Shown here: one piece after another, positions 1 through 8,111 of the stretch
Position numbering within the stretch: the first letter of the stretch is position 1
How the letters are laid out: every line of letters starts with the position of its first letter
NCBI GenBank assembly: GCA_902547755.1
Contig: CACCPA010000003.1
Location: forward strand, 62,001-126,000
Reading direction: 5' to 3'
Length of the DNA stretch: 64,000 bases
Origin: Halieaceae bacterium
GTDB lineage: Bacteria; Pseudomonadota; Gammaproteobacteria; Pseudomonadales; Halieaceae
Position numbers and translations under genes: made by a program
Notes under the pieces: model-generated
Told to the model about the DNA's origin: nothing
What the model saw: the letters and a program-made list of their open reading frames with translations, nothing else
Databases searched by the model: none

Positions 1-901
1 TCGCCTCAGCCACCACATTGGAAGCATTCGTCTGCGTATCACTTAGCAGTACGACAGAGGAGTCGCGTGCAATTGCCTGCTTGGCTGTGATTGCCTGCTC
101 TGCCAAGTCCAGTTGCACGGCCTTTTGACCATCTTCTGTGTTTGCCGCCGCACCGACTTTGTTCAGGGCCTCAGCTTTCGCTTCTGCGACCGCAATAATC
201 GCGTTCGCTTCACCCTCAGCGTTCAAAATCTGCTCGGCTTTTTCAGCCTCAGCTGCGAGTACTCGGGCCTGCTTTTCTCCTTCGGCAACGTTGATTGACG
301 ATTGACGTTCACCTTCGGACTCGAGGATGGCCGCGCGTTTTTCTCGCTCAGCCTTCATCTGCCGTTCCATGGCATCGAGTACGGTGCGTGGTGGTTCAAT
401 ATCTTTGATTTCGTAACGGAGGACCATGACACCCCAGGGGCCTGCTGCCTCGTTAATTTGTGAGACGATATTGTTGTTCAGCGCCTCACGCTCTTCGAAA
501 GTTTTATCGAGCTCGATTTTGCCGATCTCGCTTCGCATAGTGGTCTGCGCGAGCTGGGTAACGGCATAGACGTAGTCATCCACACCGTAAGATGCTTTGT
601 AGGGATCGAGTACTTTTAAATACAGAACACCATCGACGATCAGTGAGATGTTGTCTCGCGTAATCGCGGCCTGTGATGGGACGTCAAACGCTTGTTCTTT
701 AAGGGTTCTGTTATAAGCGACCCGATCAAAGAATGGATTTAGGAAATTAAGTCCGGCCTCAAGGGTGCGGGTGTACTTACCAAAACGTTCAACGACAAAG
801 GCGCGGTTTTGTGGAACAAACTTGACCGCCTTGGTTAGAACGACAATCAGCACGATCGCAATCGCAACGGAACTTAACAAACCAAACGATAGAAACTGCA
901 T
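1..901 (-). CDS. SPFH/band-7 (stomatin-like, paraslipin) membrane protein, 3' end cut by window
   Basis: The frame reads from an ATG at 899-901 to the window edge without a stop, about 300 residues. It opens with one hydrophobic N-terminal helix (FGLLSSVAIAIVLIVVLT). The SPFH core follows (VPQNRAFVVERFGKYTRTL, then NPFFDRVAYNRTLKEQ). A long Ala/Glu/Lys-rich coiled-coil comes next (EREKRAAILESEGERQ through AEAEKAEQILNAEGEANA). This is the layout of slipin/QmcA-type proteins, which oligomerise at the inner membrane and are often paired with an NfeD protein. Such a partner would lie to the left of the window and cannot be seen. There is no obvious link to photosynthesis; it marks the left flank of the cluster. 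The family call is firm, the physiological role is not known. Confidence 0.85.
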   Translation of the reverse strand, partial: MQFLSFGLLSSVAIAIVLIVVLTKAVKFVPQNRAFVVERFGKYTRTLEAGLNFLNPFFDRVAYNRTLKEQAFDVPSQAAITRDNISLIVDGVLYLKVLDPYKASYGVDDYVYAVTQLAQTTMRSEIGKIELDKTFEEREALNNNIVSQINEAAGPWGVMVLRYEIKDIEPPRTVLDAMERQMKAEREKRAAILESEGERQSSINVAEGEKQARVLAAEAEKAEQILNAEGEANAIIAVAEAKAEALNKVGAAANTEDGQKAVQLDLAEQAITAKQAIARDSSVVLLSDTQTNASNVVAEA

Positions 902-1006
902 GACTACCCCCTCTTAATTTAGTGTGTACTAAACAAACTGGGGTCTCTGCTCCTGATATTCAAGTGTAGGAGCTGATTTCAGTGAGGCAAAGGTTTTTTC
1001 TTAGGG

Positions 1007-1447
1007 CTATTCCATAGACCGGAACATTAGCGCAAGACGCTTCCCGCGACTCAGATTCTCAAGGAAGTCCTTGGCATTATCCTCGCGCGATAAGAAGTCC
1101 GAGTACCCTTGCAATGTCTCAACGTCGGCGCCGTCGAGATTAAGGAAGCCCATCTGCCAGTCAGGAAACTCGCGCTCGTCAACTTCGCCTTCAAATAAGA
1201 CGTCGATAGCCGTATGTCGCTCGTCTTTTTCGATGCTGTCGAAGGTCTGCCGGACCGCGTCCTCTGCACCCTCAAGTACTTGGTAAAACGATCGATCCCG
1301 ATGGAGTAAAAGCCCGGTAATATCGCGCGATGTATTGATCCGCCTAGCCTCGGTGAGTAGCTGCACCATGTCAGCCGAGCGCAAATTTCCGGTCTCGGTG
1401 CTGACATAACCCAGATGAAAGATGCGATCACTGTTAGTTTTAGACAT
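1007..1447 (-). CDS. Short BLUF-domain blue-light photoreceptor
   Basis: A 146-residue protein that is almost only a BLUF domain (FAD-binding blue-light sensor). The expected residues are present: Tyr14 in HLGYVS, Asn38 in ARRINTSRDITGLLL, Gln56 in FYQVLEG, and Trp97/Met99 in FPDWQMGF. In known BLUF proteins the Tyr-Gln pair and the Asn rearrange the hydrogen bonds around the flavin on illumination. Nothing C-terminal to the domain (about 40 residues) looks like an EAL, cyclase or DNA-binding output, so it must act through a partner protein. It is divergent from acsF, with about 140 bases between the starts. In Rhodobacter the BLUF protein AppA counteracts PpsR, and ppsR is only 5 kb away here; a similar role is an inference, and the C-terminal half of AppA is absent. 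Confidence 0.88.
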   Translation of the reverse strand: MSKTNSDRIFHLGYVSTETGNLRSADMVQLLTEARRINTSRDITGLLLHRDRSFYQVLEGAEDAVRQTFDSIEKDERHTAIDVLFEGEVDEREFPDWQMGFLNLDGADVETLQGYSDFLSREDNAKDFLENLSRGKRLALMFRSME

Positions 1448-1586
1448 GCGTATGGGTCTCTTGACAGCGGCTATGGTCCATTAACTTGATTGAACCGCCA
1501 AGGTAAAATAAAATTGACAGCTAAAATATCCAAATAGTTGGACCTTGACTTATTTTTTTATTACTCAAGGTCTATACGGGGGAAAT

Positions 1587-2651
1587 ATGGCAGAAGATTC
1601 AACTGCAGTTGGTATGAATAACAGCACTAAACAAGCGCTCGAAAGCCGCGCTTTGGCACCGCGGTTTTACACGACCGATTGCGGAGAGATTGGACGCTAC
1701 GACATTGATCCGGTTCGTGAGGAATGGGACGCCATGATGGCGGCTTTTGAGTTGGATACGAATCGGGAGCACTTCAAACAGAATTATGAATTTGATCCCG
1801 AGACACTGGAGGCAGATCCTGAATTAAAAGCTGAGTTTCTCGATCTGCTGGTCAGTTCAATTACGGCCGAGTACTCAGGTTGTGTCTTGTATCAGGAAAT
1901 CGAGAGCAAAGTAGGGGATCCAGAGATTGCAAAGCTCTTCCGCTATATGGCTCGCGACGAGTCGCGACACGCAGGCTTCATAAATCGCGCACTGAAAAAA
2001 TTGGGTGTGGCCGTCGACCTGAGTGTTCTCAAGCGTGATAAGGAATACACCTACTTTCGACCGAAATTTATTTTTTATGCGACCTACCTGTCTGAAAAGA
2101 TTGGGTATGCGCGCTACATTACGATTTACCGCCATCTTGAACGTCACCCAGAGCGTCGTTTCCATCCCATCTTTAAGTGGTTCCTCGAGTGGTGTAACGA
2201 TGAGTTTGCGCATGGTGAGGCCTTTGCCCTGCTGATGCGCGCCAACCCGAAGTTGCTCACTGGCTACAACAAGTTGTTCATTCGGATGTTCCTCGTACTG
2301 GTCTATACCACCATGTACGTGCGTGATCATTCACGTCCAAAGTTGTACGAGGCATTTGGTATGGATGTAACCGAGTTCGATCACACCGTTTTTGACATCA
2401 CAACAGAGATTTCAAAGCAGGTGTTTCCAATGACACTGAATACGCGGGATCCTAAATTCCAGCGTGGTCTAGAGCGTTTGTTGGATTTGAATATTCGCCT
2501 CGATGGACTTGAAGGCGCCAGAGGTGTTGGGGCTACGCTTACGCGTCTGTCATTGCAGGTGGGCATTGGCACAACGATATTGCGTTTATTCCTGCTCCCA
2601 ACAACCCCGAACCAAATGCCAAAGCAGGTGGCGATGCAACCGGCCTGGTAG
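1587..2651 (+). CDS. acsF: Mg-protoporphyrin IX monomethyl ester oxidative cyclase AcsF
   Basis: AcsF is the oxygen-dependent di-iron cyclase that forms ring E of bacteriochlorophyll (Mg-protoporphyrin monomethyl ester to divinyl protochlorophyllide). The 354-residue protein shows the ferritin-like metal-binding Glu/His pattern (ITAEYSGCVLYQEIE, RDESRHAGFIN, CNDEFAHGEAFALL) and usual family length. I start it at ATG 1587, preceded by a GGGGGA ribosome site. The frame is open upstream to a TTG at 1545, which has no ribosome site. A possible promoter is TTAACT (1481-1486), 17 bases, TAAAAT (1504-1509). An inverted repeat TCCAA-ATAG-TTGGA (1529-1542) lies in the leader; no TGT-N12-ACA site is seen. 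In many purple bacteria acsF sits in the puh operon; here it stands apart, convergent with the bchP operon. No bchE occurs in the window, so ring E formation appears to need oxygen. Confidence 0.95.
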   Translation: MAEDSTAVGMNNSTKQALESRALAPRFYTTDCGEIGRYDIDPVREEWDAMMAAFELDTNREHFKQNYEFDPETLEADPELKAEFLDLLVSSITAEYSGCVLYQEIESKVGDPEIAKLFRYMARDESRHAGFINRALKKLGVAVDLSVLKRDKEYTYFRPKFIFYATYLSEKIGYARYITIYRHLERHPERRFHPIFKWFLEWCNDEFAHGEAFALLMRANPKLLTGYNKLFIRMFLVLVYTTMYVRDHSRPKLYEAFGMDVTEFDHTVFDITTEISKQVFPMTLNTRDPKFQRGLERLLDLNIRLDGLEGARGVGATLTRLSLQVGIGTTILRLFLLPTTPNQMPKQVAMQPAW

Positions 2652-2673
2652 GTCTAATTTGCGTACGGGTACT

Positions 2674-2943
2674 TTAGCGCCCGCGCCAATACTGGCTGAA
2701 TTCAAAGAGGTGACAGAGCCCCGCCATTGTGAGGCAGCCTAGCAAGGCTGTTGACGATGCGTCCCAGATAGCTAGCTGAATACCGCACATGAGAAATAAG
2801 CCGGCCAACAGGTTCGGTAAAAAAGCACTGATTGACGCGCTAGTGCCCGTGGTGTGATGCCGACGGTGCAGCACCACTATTTCAACGGTGATTAATAAGA
2901 CTATGACCGCAATCAGGGCGCCTGATTGAAGAAGAGCCGTCAT
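2674..2943 (-). CDS. Small three-helix membrane protein downstream of bchP
   Basis: An 89-residue protein from ATG 2943, 9 bases after bchP ends; the frame extends further upstream but only inside bchP. It has three hydrophobic segments (about residues 3-24, 46-64 and 68-85) and a His-rich stretch HRRHHTTG between the first and second. It ends in FSQYWRGR. No family is recognised. Its place as the last gene of the bchG-orf428-bchP operon suggests co-expression with bacteriochlorophyll synthesis. A role in pigment synthase assembly or a pigment-binding role is only a guess. The coding call rests on the membrane-helix pattern, the tight spacing and the absence of a competing frame. It ends 23 bases from the convergent end of acsF. 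Confidence 0.6.
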   Translation of the reverse strand: MTALLQSGALIAVIVLLITVEIVVLHRRHHTTGTSASISAFLPNLLAGLFLMCGIQLAIWDASSTALLGCLTMAGLCHLFEFSQYWRGR

Positions 2944-2951
2944 GGTAACGA

Positions 2952-4154
2952 TCAGGCGGCTGTCTTCGACAGACCTAAGAGTTGCGCCACGTCTTTGATG
3001 AAAACGCGCAGGTGCTCTTTTTTCTTTTTCTTGACCAGCTTTTTCTGTGTGTAGGCCTGCCACGTAAGTATTTGGACGTCCTCGTCTTTACACATCTCAA
3101 CGAATTGCTCGCGTCGCTTGTCGCTGTGGTACCAGAAATATTGCAGTAGGCCCAAGGCAAAGAAGGTCCGGCCATGCAGCTTCATAAAGCGTTTCCTTGG
3201 CGCCCTTAACGCAGAGGCTTTGCCTGTCACCAGGAAGTTCTTGATCGCGTCAGCACTGAGGCGTCCACACAGCATGGCATAGTAAATACCTTCACCTGAT
3301 GCAGGGGCCACGACACCGGCGGCATCGCCGGAAACCAACAATGCTTTGCCGTCGTCCCATCGCTTCATGGGTTTCATGGGAATGGGGGCACCTTCTTTCC
3401 GAATGGTTTCCGCCGTATCGAGGCCTGAGATGGCGCGCAGTTCGTTGACAGACTTTTTTGCAGAGAAGTCTTTATGCGCGCTACCCACACCAATACTGGC
3501 CGATTTTCCATGTGGGAAAACCCAGGCGTAGAAATCGGGTGATAAGCCTCCCTGGTACCAAACTTCACAGCGTTCGGGGTCGTAGTCCTCGGTTGCCGCT
3601 TCGGGTGCTTCGACAATTTCGTGGTAGGCCAGTACCCAGGGGACGTCAGCGTGTTTTGGAATGCCTTGCCTAGCAACTTGTGAGCGAGCACCATCAGCGC
3701 CCAGCACACAGCGCGCCGTGGCGGTTCTCGTCTCGGTGTCCTCGTCCTTCGAGACGTAGGTCACTCGAAGCGTGGTTTTATCGATGTACTCGACCTTCTT
3801 GAAGGCGGCGAGCTCTAGGTCTGCACCTGCACGTTGAGCCCGTAGCCGCAACCAAGGGTCAAATTCGTCTCTGTCGACCATGCCTACAAAAGTTCCCTCG
3901 ATGGGCATGTCAACTTTCTGTGCCTTGGGTGAAATCATTCGCGCTGACTGGATTTCTGCTTTTAAGAGAGATCGAGGGATGTCGAACTCACCTAAAGTGC
4001 AGGGAGGAATCGCGCCGCCACAGGGCTTAATTCTGAAAGCCCGCTCTAACAAGAGGACTTTGTGGCCAGCGAGCGCAATTTCGTGCGCGGCGGTCGCACC
4101 TGACGGGCCGCCACCCACAACGATCACATCGTAGTCTGTTTCTCTATCGCTCAT
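2952..4154 (-). CDS. bchP: Geranylgeranyl diphosphate / geranylgeranyl-bacteriochlorophyll reductase BchP
   Basis: A 400-residue flavoprotein that reduces the geranylgeranyl tail of bacteriochlorophyll (three double bonds) to phytyl. The N-terminal FAD-binding motif VVGGGPSGATAAHEIALAG spans about residues 12-30, followed by the family signature KPCGGAIPP. The second FAD motif (LVSGDAAGVVAPASGEGI) lies near residue 275. A basic C-terminal region (KKLVKKKKKEHLR) precedes the end. The ATG start overlaps the stop of the upstream PucC-like gene as ATGA, so the two are translationally coupled. The order bchG-orf428-bchP is the standard one in purple bacteria; idi, which often follows, has been moved to 22447 in this cluster. 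Confidence 0.95.
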   Translation of the reverse strand: MSDRETDYDVIVVGGGPSGATAAHEIALAGHKVLLLERAFRIKPCGGAIPPCTLGEFDIPRSLLKAEIQSARMISPKAQKVDMPIEGTFVGMVDRDEFDPWLRLRAQRAGADLELAAFKKVEYIDKTTLRVTYVSKDEDTETRTATARCVLGADGARSQVARQGIPKHADVPWVLAYHEIVEAPEAATEDYDPERCEVWYQGGLSPDFYAWVFPHGKSASIGVGSAHKDFSAKKSVNELRAISGLDTAETIRKEGAPIPMKPMKRWDDGKALLVSGDAAGVVAPASGEGIYYAMLCGRLSADAIKNFLVTGKASALRAPRKRFMKLHGRTFFALGLLQYFWYHSDKRREQFVEMCKDEDVQILTWQAYTQKKLVKKKKKEHLRVFIKDVAQLLGLSKTAA

Positions 4155-5512
4155 GGGTTGACTCCCCCGAGTTGATTTTTGAGTGCAAAGGTTTTGTCAA
4201 CGTCCGAGTTTTTCGTATCGGCGTTCACTTGTTGATCAATGTCAAAGATGAGGCTGGCTGCCCATACAAATAAGACTGCTTCAGCGAGGAAGACGAGGCC
4301 ATAGGACGCCGCTGGATTGCTCAACCAGAGCCCAATGATATCGACTGCTACCGTACCGAGGAATCCCCCCATAGCGAATGAGATCGCCTGAGCCGCGCCC
4401 CACAAGCCCATTCTGAGTCCGTCGCGTTGCTTACGTCCTTGGCTTGCCAACATCATCATTCCGCCGATGGCTGCGACAGCAAAACTGCCGTTAGCAACGC
4501 CTAAAACAAAGACATTAAGGTTGATTGGCCAGTTCGTACTTGTCATTCCACCAAAGGCTAGTAAGGTTAGGGAGATGGCTGAGACAAGACATCCACCGCG
4601 TATCCAGAGGTGCAGGACATGGCGGGTCCGGGATTTAAAGGCATAGGTGGAAACCGCCATTGCGAACATTCCCAACAACATGCCTGCGTGTTGAATGCCT
4701 GCCAGCGCCGTTGTTTCACCAACAGTCCAGCCAAAGGTTAGTCCGACAAATGGCTCGAGAATAAGGTCCTGCGCGCTGTACGCCAGCATCGATGCGAACA
4801 CGAAAATGGTGAATCGGCGGGCGTGATCCTCGGCCCACACTTCCTTGATAGCCTCAGTGAACGGGGGTTTCTTCTCTGCCTCAACGGCGTTGACGACTGG
4901 GGACTTAATTGGTTTTTCAATACCGATGATGGCAGTGAAGGTGACTACGAGTGCTATGGCCGCTGTGCCACAGACCACAGCCAGTAGCCTTGCTTCCGAG
5001 AATGGATCTAACAGTTGGCCCGTGATACCACCAGTGACTGCGAAGCCCATGATCATCATGAACCATACTAAAGAGGCGGCGGCAGGCTTTCGTTGGTCGC
5101 TGACTTGTTTCGATAGCAAAACCAGCAGTGAGGTGCCTGCAGCCCCTGATCCCACGCCAATGAGCAGATAACCCAAGGCGGCAACGACGTGTCCAATCCA
5201 ACCAAGCTGATTGGCCAAGGTGGCGCCATAAGCTGCGGTCATGCTTCCGATAGCTAGAATGATCATGCCGCCAACGATCCATGGGGTGCGTCGACCTCCC
5301 GCGTCACTTCCATAGCCAATACAGGGCCGTGCCAGTTGTACTACGTGGTGCAATGTAATCAGGAAGCCCGGGACTGATGCCGCCAGTGCGTATTCCACGA
5401 CCATAATTCGATTAAGCGTATTGGTCGGTAGGAAGATGAGGGCGCCGAGGCAGGTTTGAATGAGCCCCAAGCGAACAATGGCCAACCATGAGAGGGTTTT
5501 TAGCTCAGCCAA
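4151..5512 (-). CDS. PucC-family major facilitator protein (orf428/bch2 type), pigment-complex assembly
   Basis: A 453-residue protein with about twelve membrane segments, of the PucC/LhaA branch of the major facilitator superfamily. Characteristic sequence includes FLPTNTLNRIMVVEYALAA near the N-terminus, shared with the LhaA-like protein at 16781. Members are needed for light-harvesting complex assembly or for handling (bacterio)chlorophyll at the membrane; the exact substrate is unknown. The position between bchG and bchP is that of orf428 in Rhodobacter. The start is a TTG (5510-5512) with a strong GGGAGG site 5 bases upstream, located inside the last codons of bchG (8-base overlap). No ATG lies nearby in frame, so this unusual start is well supported. 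The C-terminus overlaps bchP by ATGA. Confidence 0.88.
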   Translation of the reverse strand: MAELKTLSWLAIVRLGLIQTCLGALIFLPTNTLNRIMVVEYALAASVPGFLITLHHVVQLARPCIGYGSDAGGRRTPWIVGGMIILAIGSMTAAYGATLANQLGWIGHVVAALGYLLIGVGSGAAGTSLLVLLSKQVSDQRKPAAASLVWFMMIMGFAVTGGITGQLLDPFSEARLLAVVCGTAAIALVVTFTAIIGIEKPIKSPVVNAVEAEKKPPFTEAIKEVWAEDHARRFTIFVFASMLAYSAQDLILEPFVGLTFGWTVGETTALAGIQHAGMLLGMFAMAVSTYAFKSRTRHVLHLWIRGGCLVSAISLTLLAFGGMTSTNWPINLNVFVLGVANGSFAVAAIGGMMMLASQGRKQRDGLRMGLWGAAQAISFAMGGFLGTVAVDIIGLWLSNPAASYGLVFLAEAVLFVWAASLIFDIDQQVNADTKNSDVDKTFALKNQLGGVNP

Positions 5513-6416
5513 AATGACCTCCCAGTGCGAGTGCAGAGACCATCATGCCCGCGACGTATTGAGTAACGCCCGCACCGTTATACCACGGGGCAAGTTGACG
5601 CGGATTAGTCAGGAATCGAAGCATCGCCAACAGCTGACCGGTAATCAAAACAGCAACGATGCCGGCAGCGACAATATGCCCCCAGGTTGCGAGTAACCAG
5701 ACGACGCCGAGCTGGGGAGTGATCATGACTAGACATGCAAACTTAGCGGCGCGCTCGGGTCCCATTTGGACCGGAAGCGTCCTGATGCCCACCGCAATAT
5801 CACCGTCGATGGCCTTAAAGTCATTCAAGGTCATGATGCCGTGTGCTCCCAAACTATAAAGTGCTGCAATAATTAAAATAGAGGTGCCGGGGAGTTGACC
5901 GCCAATTACAATCGCGGCGCCCGTAATCCACGCTAATCCCTCGTAGCTAAGGGCAACGGAGAGGTTTCCCCACCACCCGTTTTGTTTTAAGCGAAGCGGG
6001 GGCGCGCTGTAGGCCCAAGCTAGAAGTAATCCCACCGCTGTTGCGCCCGCAACCCACGGGCCGAGCATGAAACTCCAGGCCTGTGCAATGACGCACCAGA
6101 CAAAGGCAAATCGAAGCGCAGCTGCTTCTGAGATACGACCGGAAGGAATCGGTCTGTCCGGTTCGTTCAGTGCATCAACCTCTCGATCGTGCCAATCGTT
6201 GATGATTTGGCTTGCCCCGCAGACCAAAGGACCGGTCAGCAATATTCCGGCAAGGAAAAGCCAGGGCGCCTGAAAAGGGGTCATGCCACCCGATACAAGA
6301 CCGCACATGAGTGCCCACATGGGTGGGAACCACGTAATCGGTTTAAGGAGCTGAATGAAATCGGCGATGGACGCGCCCGATGTTGCTCCCGGGTTTACAG
6401 CCGTAGAATTGCTCAT
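5505..6416 (-). CDS. bchG: Bacteriochlorophyll synthase (geranylgeranyl transferase) BchG
   Basis: A membrane prenyltransferase of the UbiA family that esterifies bacteriochlorophyllide a with geranylgeranyl diphosphate. The first Asp-rich motif NDWHDREVDALNEPDRP, which binds Mg-diphosphate, and the second region NDFKAIDGDIAVGIRTLP are intact, with about eight membrane helices. I prefer ATG 6416 (303 residues, the usual family length) because the sequence then begins shortly before the conserved KPITWFPPMWA. A TTG at 6443 in the same frame would add nine residues. Neither start has a clean ribosome site. The region upstream, between this gene and ppsR, holds a near-consensus PpsR site at 6446-6463. 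The gene is followed by the PucC-like gene and bchP in one operon. Confidence 0.95.
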   Translation of the reverse strand: MSNSTAVNPGATSGASIADFIQLLKPITWFPPMWALMCGLVSGGMTPFQAPWLFLAGILLTGPLVCGASQIINDWHDREVDALNEPDRPIPSGRISEAAALRFAFVWCVIAQAWSFMLGPWVAGATAVGLLLAWAYSAPPLRLKQNGWWGNLSVALSYEGLAWITGAAIVIGGQLPGTSILIIAALYSLGAHGIMTLNDFKAIDGDIAVGIRTLPVQMGPERAAKFACLVMITPQLGVVWLLATWGHIVAAGIVAVLITGQLLAMLRFLTNPRQLAPWYNGAGVTQYVAGMMVSALALGGHFG

Positions 6417-6445
6417 CCCAACATGGTGTACATGCTGGGACAAAC

Positions 6446-6463
6446 AGTCAATAATTCATGACA
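6446..6463. promoter_or_regulatory. Degenerate PpsR/CrtJ operator upstream of bchG
   Basis: On the minus strand the sequence reads TGTCATGAATTATTGACT: the TGT half, a 12-base spacer, then ACT instead of ACA. The inner bases (TGTCA...TTGAC) match the better sites in this window. It lies 30 bases before the chosen bchG start, so it could repress the bchG-orf428-bchP operon. One mismatch makes it weaker evidence than the seven exact sites. Confidence 0.5.
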
Positions 6464-6483
6464 ATTTAATAGTAATTAAGTAT

Positions 6484-7860
6484 TTACAGTGCATCTCGAT
6501 CGCCATCAACTTCTGCATCGCCAAGATCAAAGCGACGCAGCTTTGTATACAAGCTTTGACGGCTAAGACCGAGCAATTCGGCTGCTGAAGCGCGATTTCC
6601 GCTGGTCAATTTGAGGGCGGCTTCTATGCAGAGCGCCTCAATGACATCGGTCGACTCGCGGACTAGTTCTTTCAGAGGCACACGACCGACGCGCCCTGTT
6701 ATTTGCTCGATAGAGCGGGGCAGATGGTCATCCACCGACTGATCTGGCGTAATCCGCCTGCCGATATCTCTAACAAAGAGCATGACGCGCGTAGAGCCAT
6801 TTTTACCGACCCTGGCCACTGATAATTCGATATCGATGGAGGATTCGGTTTCGGTCCTTAGGGTGGTCGAATATAAGCGTACGGACCCCTCTTGTCTCGA
6901 GTGATCCAGCACAATACTGAGATCGACTGCTGATCTGCCGATCCAGCGATCGGCCCTGCGGCCCTCAACCAGTTCTGGCGATACGATGCCGGCCATGTCC
7001 AAGAACGCGTTGTTCGCGGCTAAGACGATGCCTTGCTCATCCAGCTCCAAAATGCCATCTGGTGCATCGCTGAAGAAAGACTGAAACTCTGCACCTGTGA
7101 GATCGCGTTCGCTGTCATCCCGAAGTCGGATTAAGAGGCGTCCCTCACCGGACTGGCGAAGATATGTAATCGCAATATTTAGCTCTAAACCCCCGTCAGT
7201 ACTGATCATGCCGTCTACGGTGGTAGTGACTGATCGCGCTTCCCGGGTCAGTCTATCAAGCGTGTTTCTTGCCTCGTCACCGAGTCCGAGAGGAAAAGGT
7301 TTGCCCACTAGAGTGGCACCAGCGCCAGCCAGTAGTGTGGCTGCTACCGGATTTGCTTCGAGTATGCGACCACTGGAATCGTCAACCACAATGAAGCCTT
7401 CTGACACCATGTCCAGTAAGCGACGGTAGCGAGCTTCAAGTCGTCGTTTAGACCAGTAATCGCGCTCCATGGCGTGCTGAGCGTTCAGTAGCTGGTGTCT
7501 TAGACTCGCCTCGGGAAGTAGATCAATAGCCGCTACCTTGACATCGCTGGAATCAGCCTCTGCGCAGATCCAGCAAAGCAAGGGGACGCTGTTGCCACTG
7601 CGCGGCTCAATCGACGTATCGCACCGCACCGCTGCGCCTTTAGTGCGTCTTGCCTCGTCTAATCGCAACTCCAACTGAGCCCGCGAATCATCACCCACAA
7701 GTTCACTCAGAGGACGGCCAATCAGCTCTTCCGGCTGCAGACTGCTTGAGGGGCCATTGACGCTGGCGTCGAGAACAATGCCGTTTTCATTGACGAGAAA
7801 TTGAAGGCTTGCGAGGTGCTGAAGCAAGAGGTCGGAAGAGGGCGCTGATACGGTATTCAC
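6484..7860 (-). CDS. ppsR: PpsR/CrtJ-type photosynthesis repressor
   Basis: A 458-residue transcription regulator with PAS-like domains (about residues 15-110, 135-235 and 250-370) and a C-terminal Fis-type helix-turn-helix (NRASAAELLGLSRQSLYTKL, about residues 422-441). PpsR/CrtJ binds TGT-N12-ACA palindromes and represses bch, crt and puc genes under oxygen. Cys411 in ALCIEAAL matches the redox-active Cys next to the helix-turn-helix in Rhodobacter PpsR. The only other cysteines are at about 80, 96 and 99, so the inter-PAS Cys (position 251 in R. sphaeroides) seems to be missing. The start is a GTG at 7858-7860 with GGAG 11 bases upstream; no alternative ATG is near. It sits between bchG and bchF, its classical location, but without the adjacent aerR/ppaA anti-repressor gene. 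Confidence 0.93.
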   Translation of the reverse strand: MNTVSAPSSDLLLQHLASLQFLVNENGIVLDASVNGPSSSLQPEELIGRPLSELVGDDSRAQLELRLDEARRTKGAAVRCDTSIEPRSGNSVPLLCWICAEADSSDVKVAAIDLLPEASLRHQLLNAQHAMERDYWSKRRLEARYRRLLDMVSEGFIVVDDSSGRILEANPVAATLLAGAGATLVGKPFPLGLGDEARNTLDRLTREARSVTTTVDGMISTDGGLELNIAITYLRQSGEGRLLIRLRDDSERDLTGAEFQSFFSDAPDGILELDEQGIVLAANNAFLDMAGIVSPELVEGRRADRWIGRSAVDLSIVLDHSRQEGSVRLYSTTLRTETESSIDIELSVARVGKNGSTRVMLFVRDIGRRITPDQSVDDHLPRSIEQITGRVGRVPLKELVRESTDVIEALCIEAALKLTSGNRASAAELLGLSRQSLYTKLRRFDLGDAEVDGDRDAL

Positions 7861-8013
7861 TGCGAGTACTACTCCGGTACTACAAAACGCGGCTCAGGCG
7901 TCATTATTGTCCTAGAAATCCGAATGTTACACAGCACGGAAAGGGTCGTCATCATTATGTTTACACTTCGATGGCAATATCTTTGATACGTCAATTTTTT
8001 AGATCAAGATCAC

Positions 8014-8031
8014 TGTAATATTTAGTTGACA
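8014..8031. promoter_or_regulatory. PpsR/CrtJ operator upstream of bchF
   Basis: TGTAATATTTAGTTGACA fits TGT-N12-ACA exactly. Its right half contains TTGACA, a perfect sigma-70 -35 box for bchF (weak -10 candidate TACCCT 17 bases further). A bound repressor would therefore block the promoter of the whole bchF-to-puhE operon. It lies 80 bases before the bchF start in the 251-base ppsR-bchF gap. The rest of that gap shows nothing else recognisable. Confidence 0.78.
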
Positions 8032-8111
8032 CCTATATAGCCGAACACTACCCTGCAAATTAATAAGATGACGCTAAATGTGCGTGTTGCGTACAGAGCG
8101 GGGAAAGTGGC

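Noticed and set aside
6432-6443. TTG at 6443 as the bchG start
   Set aside because: It adds nine residues not typical of BchG and has no ribosome site; ATG 6416 gives the usual length.
8080-8096. A further TGT...ACA pair (TGTGCGTGTTGCGTACA) close to the bchF start
   Set aside because: The spacer is 11 bases, not 12, and it lacks the TGTCA/TTGACA inner bases of the other sites; chance is sufficient.
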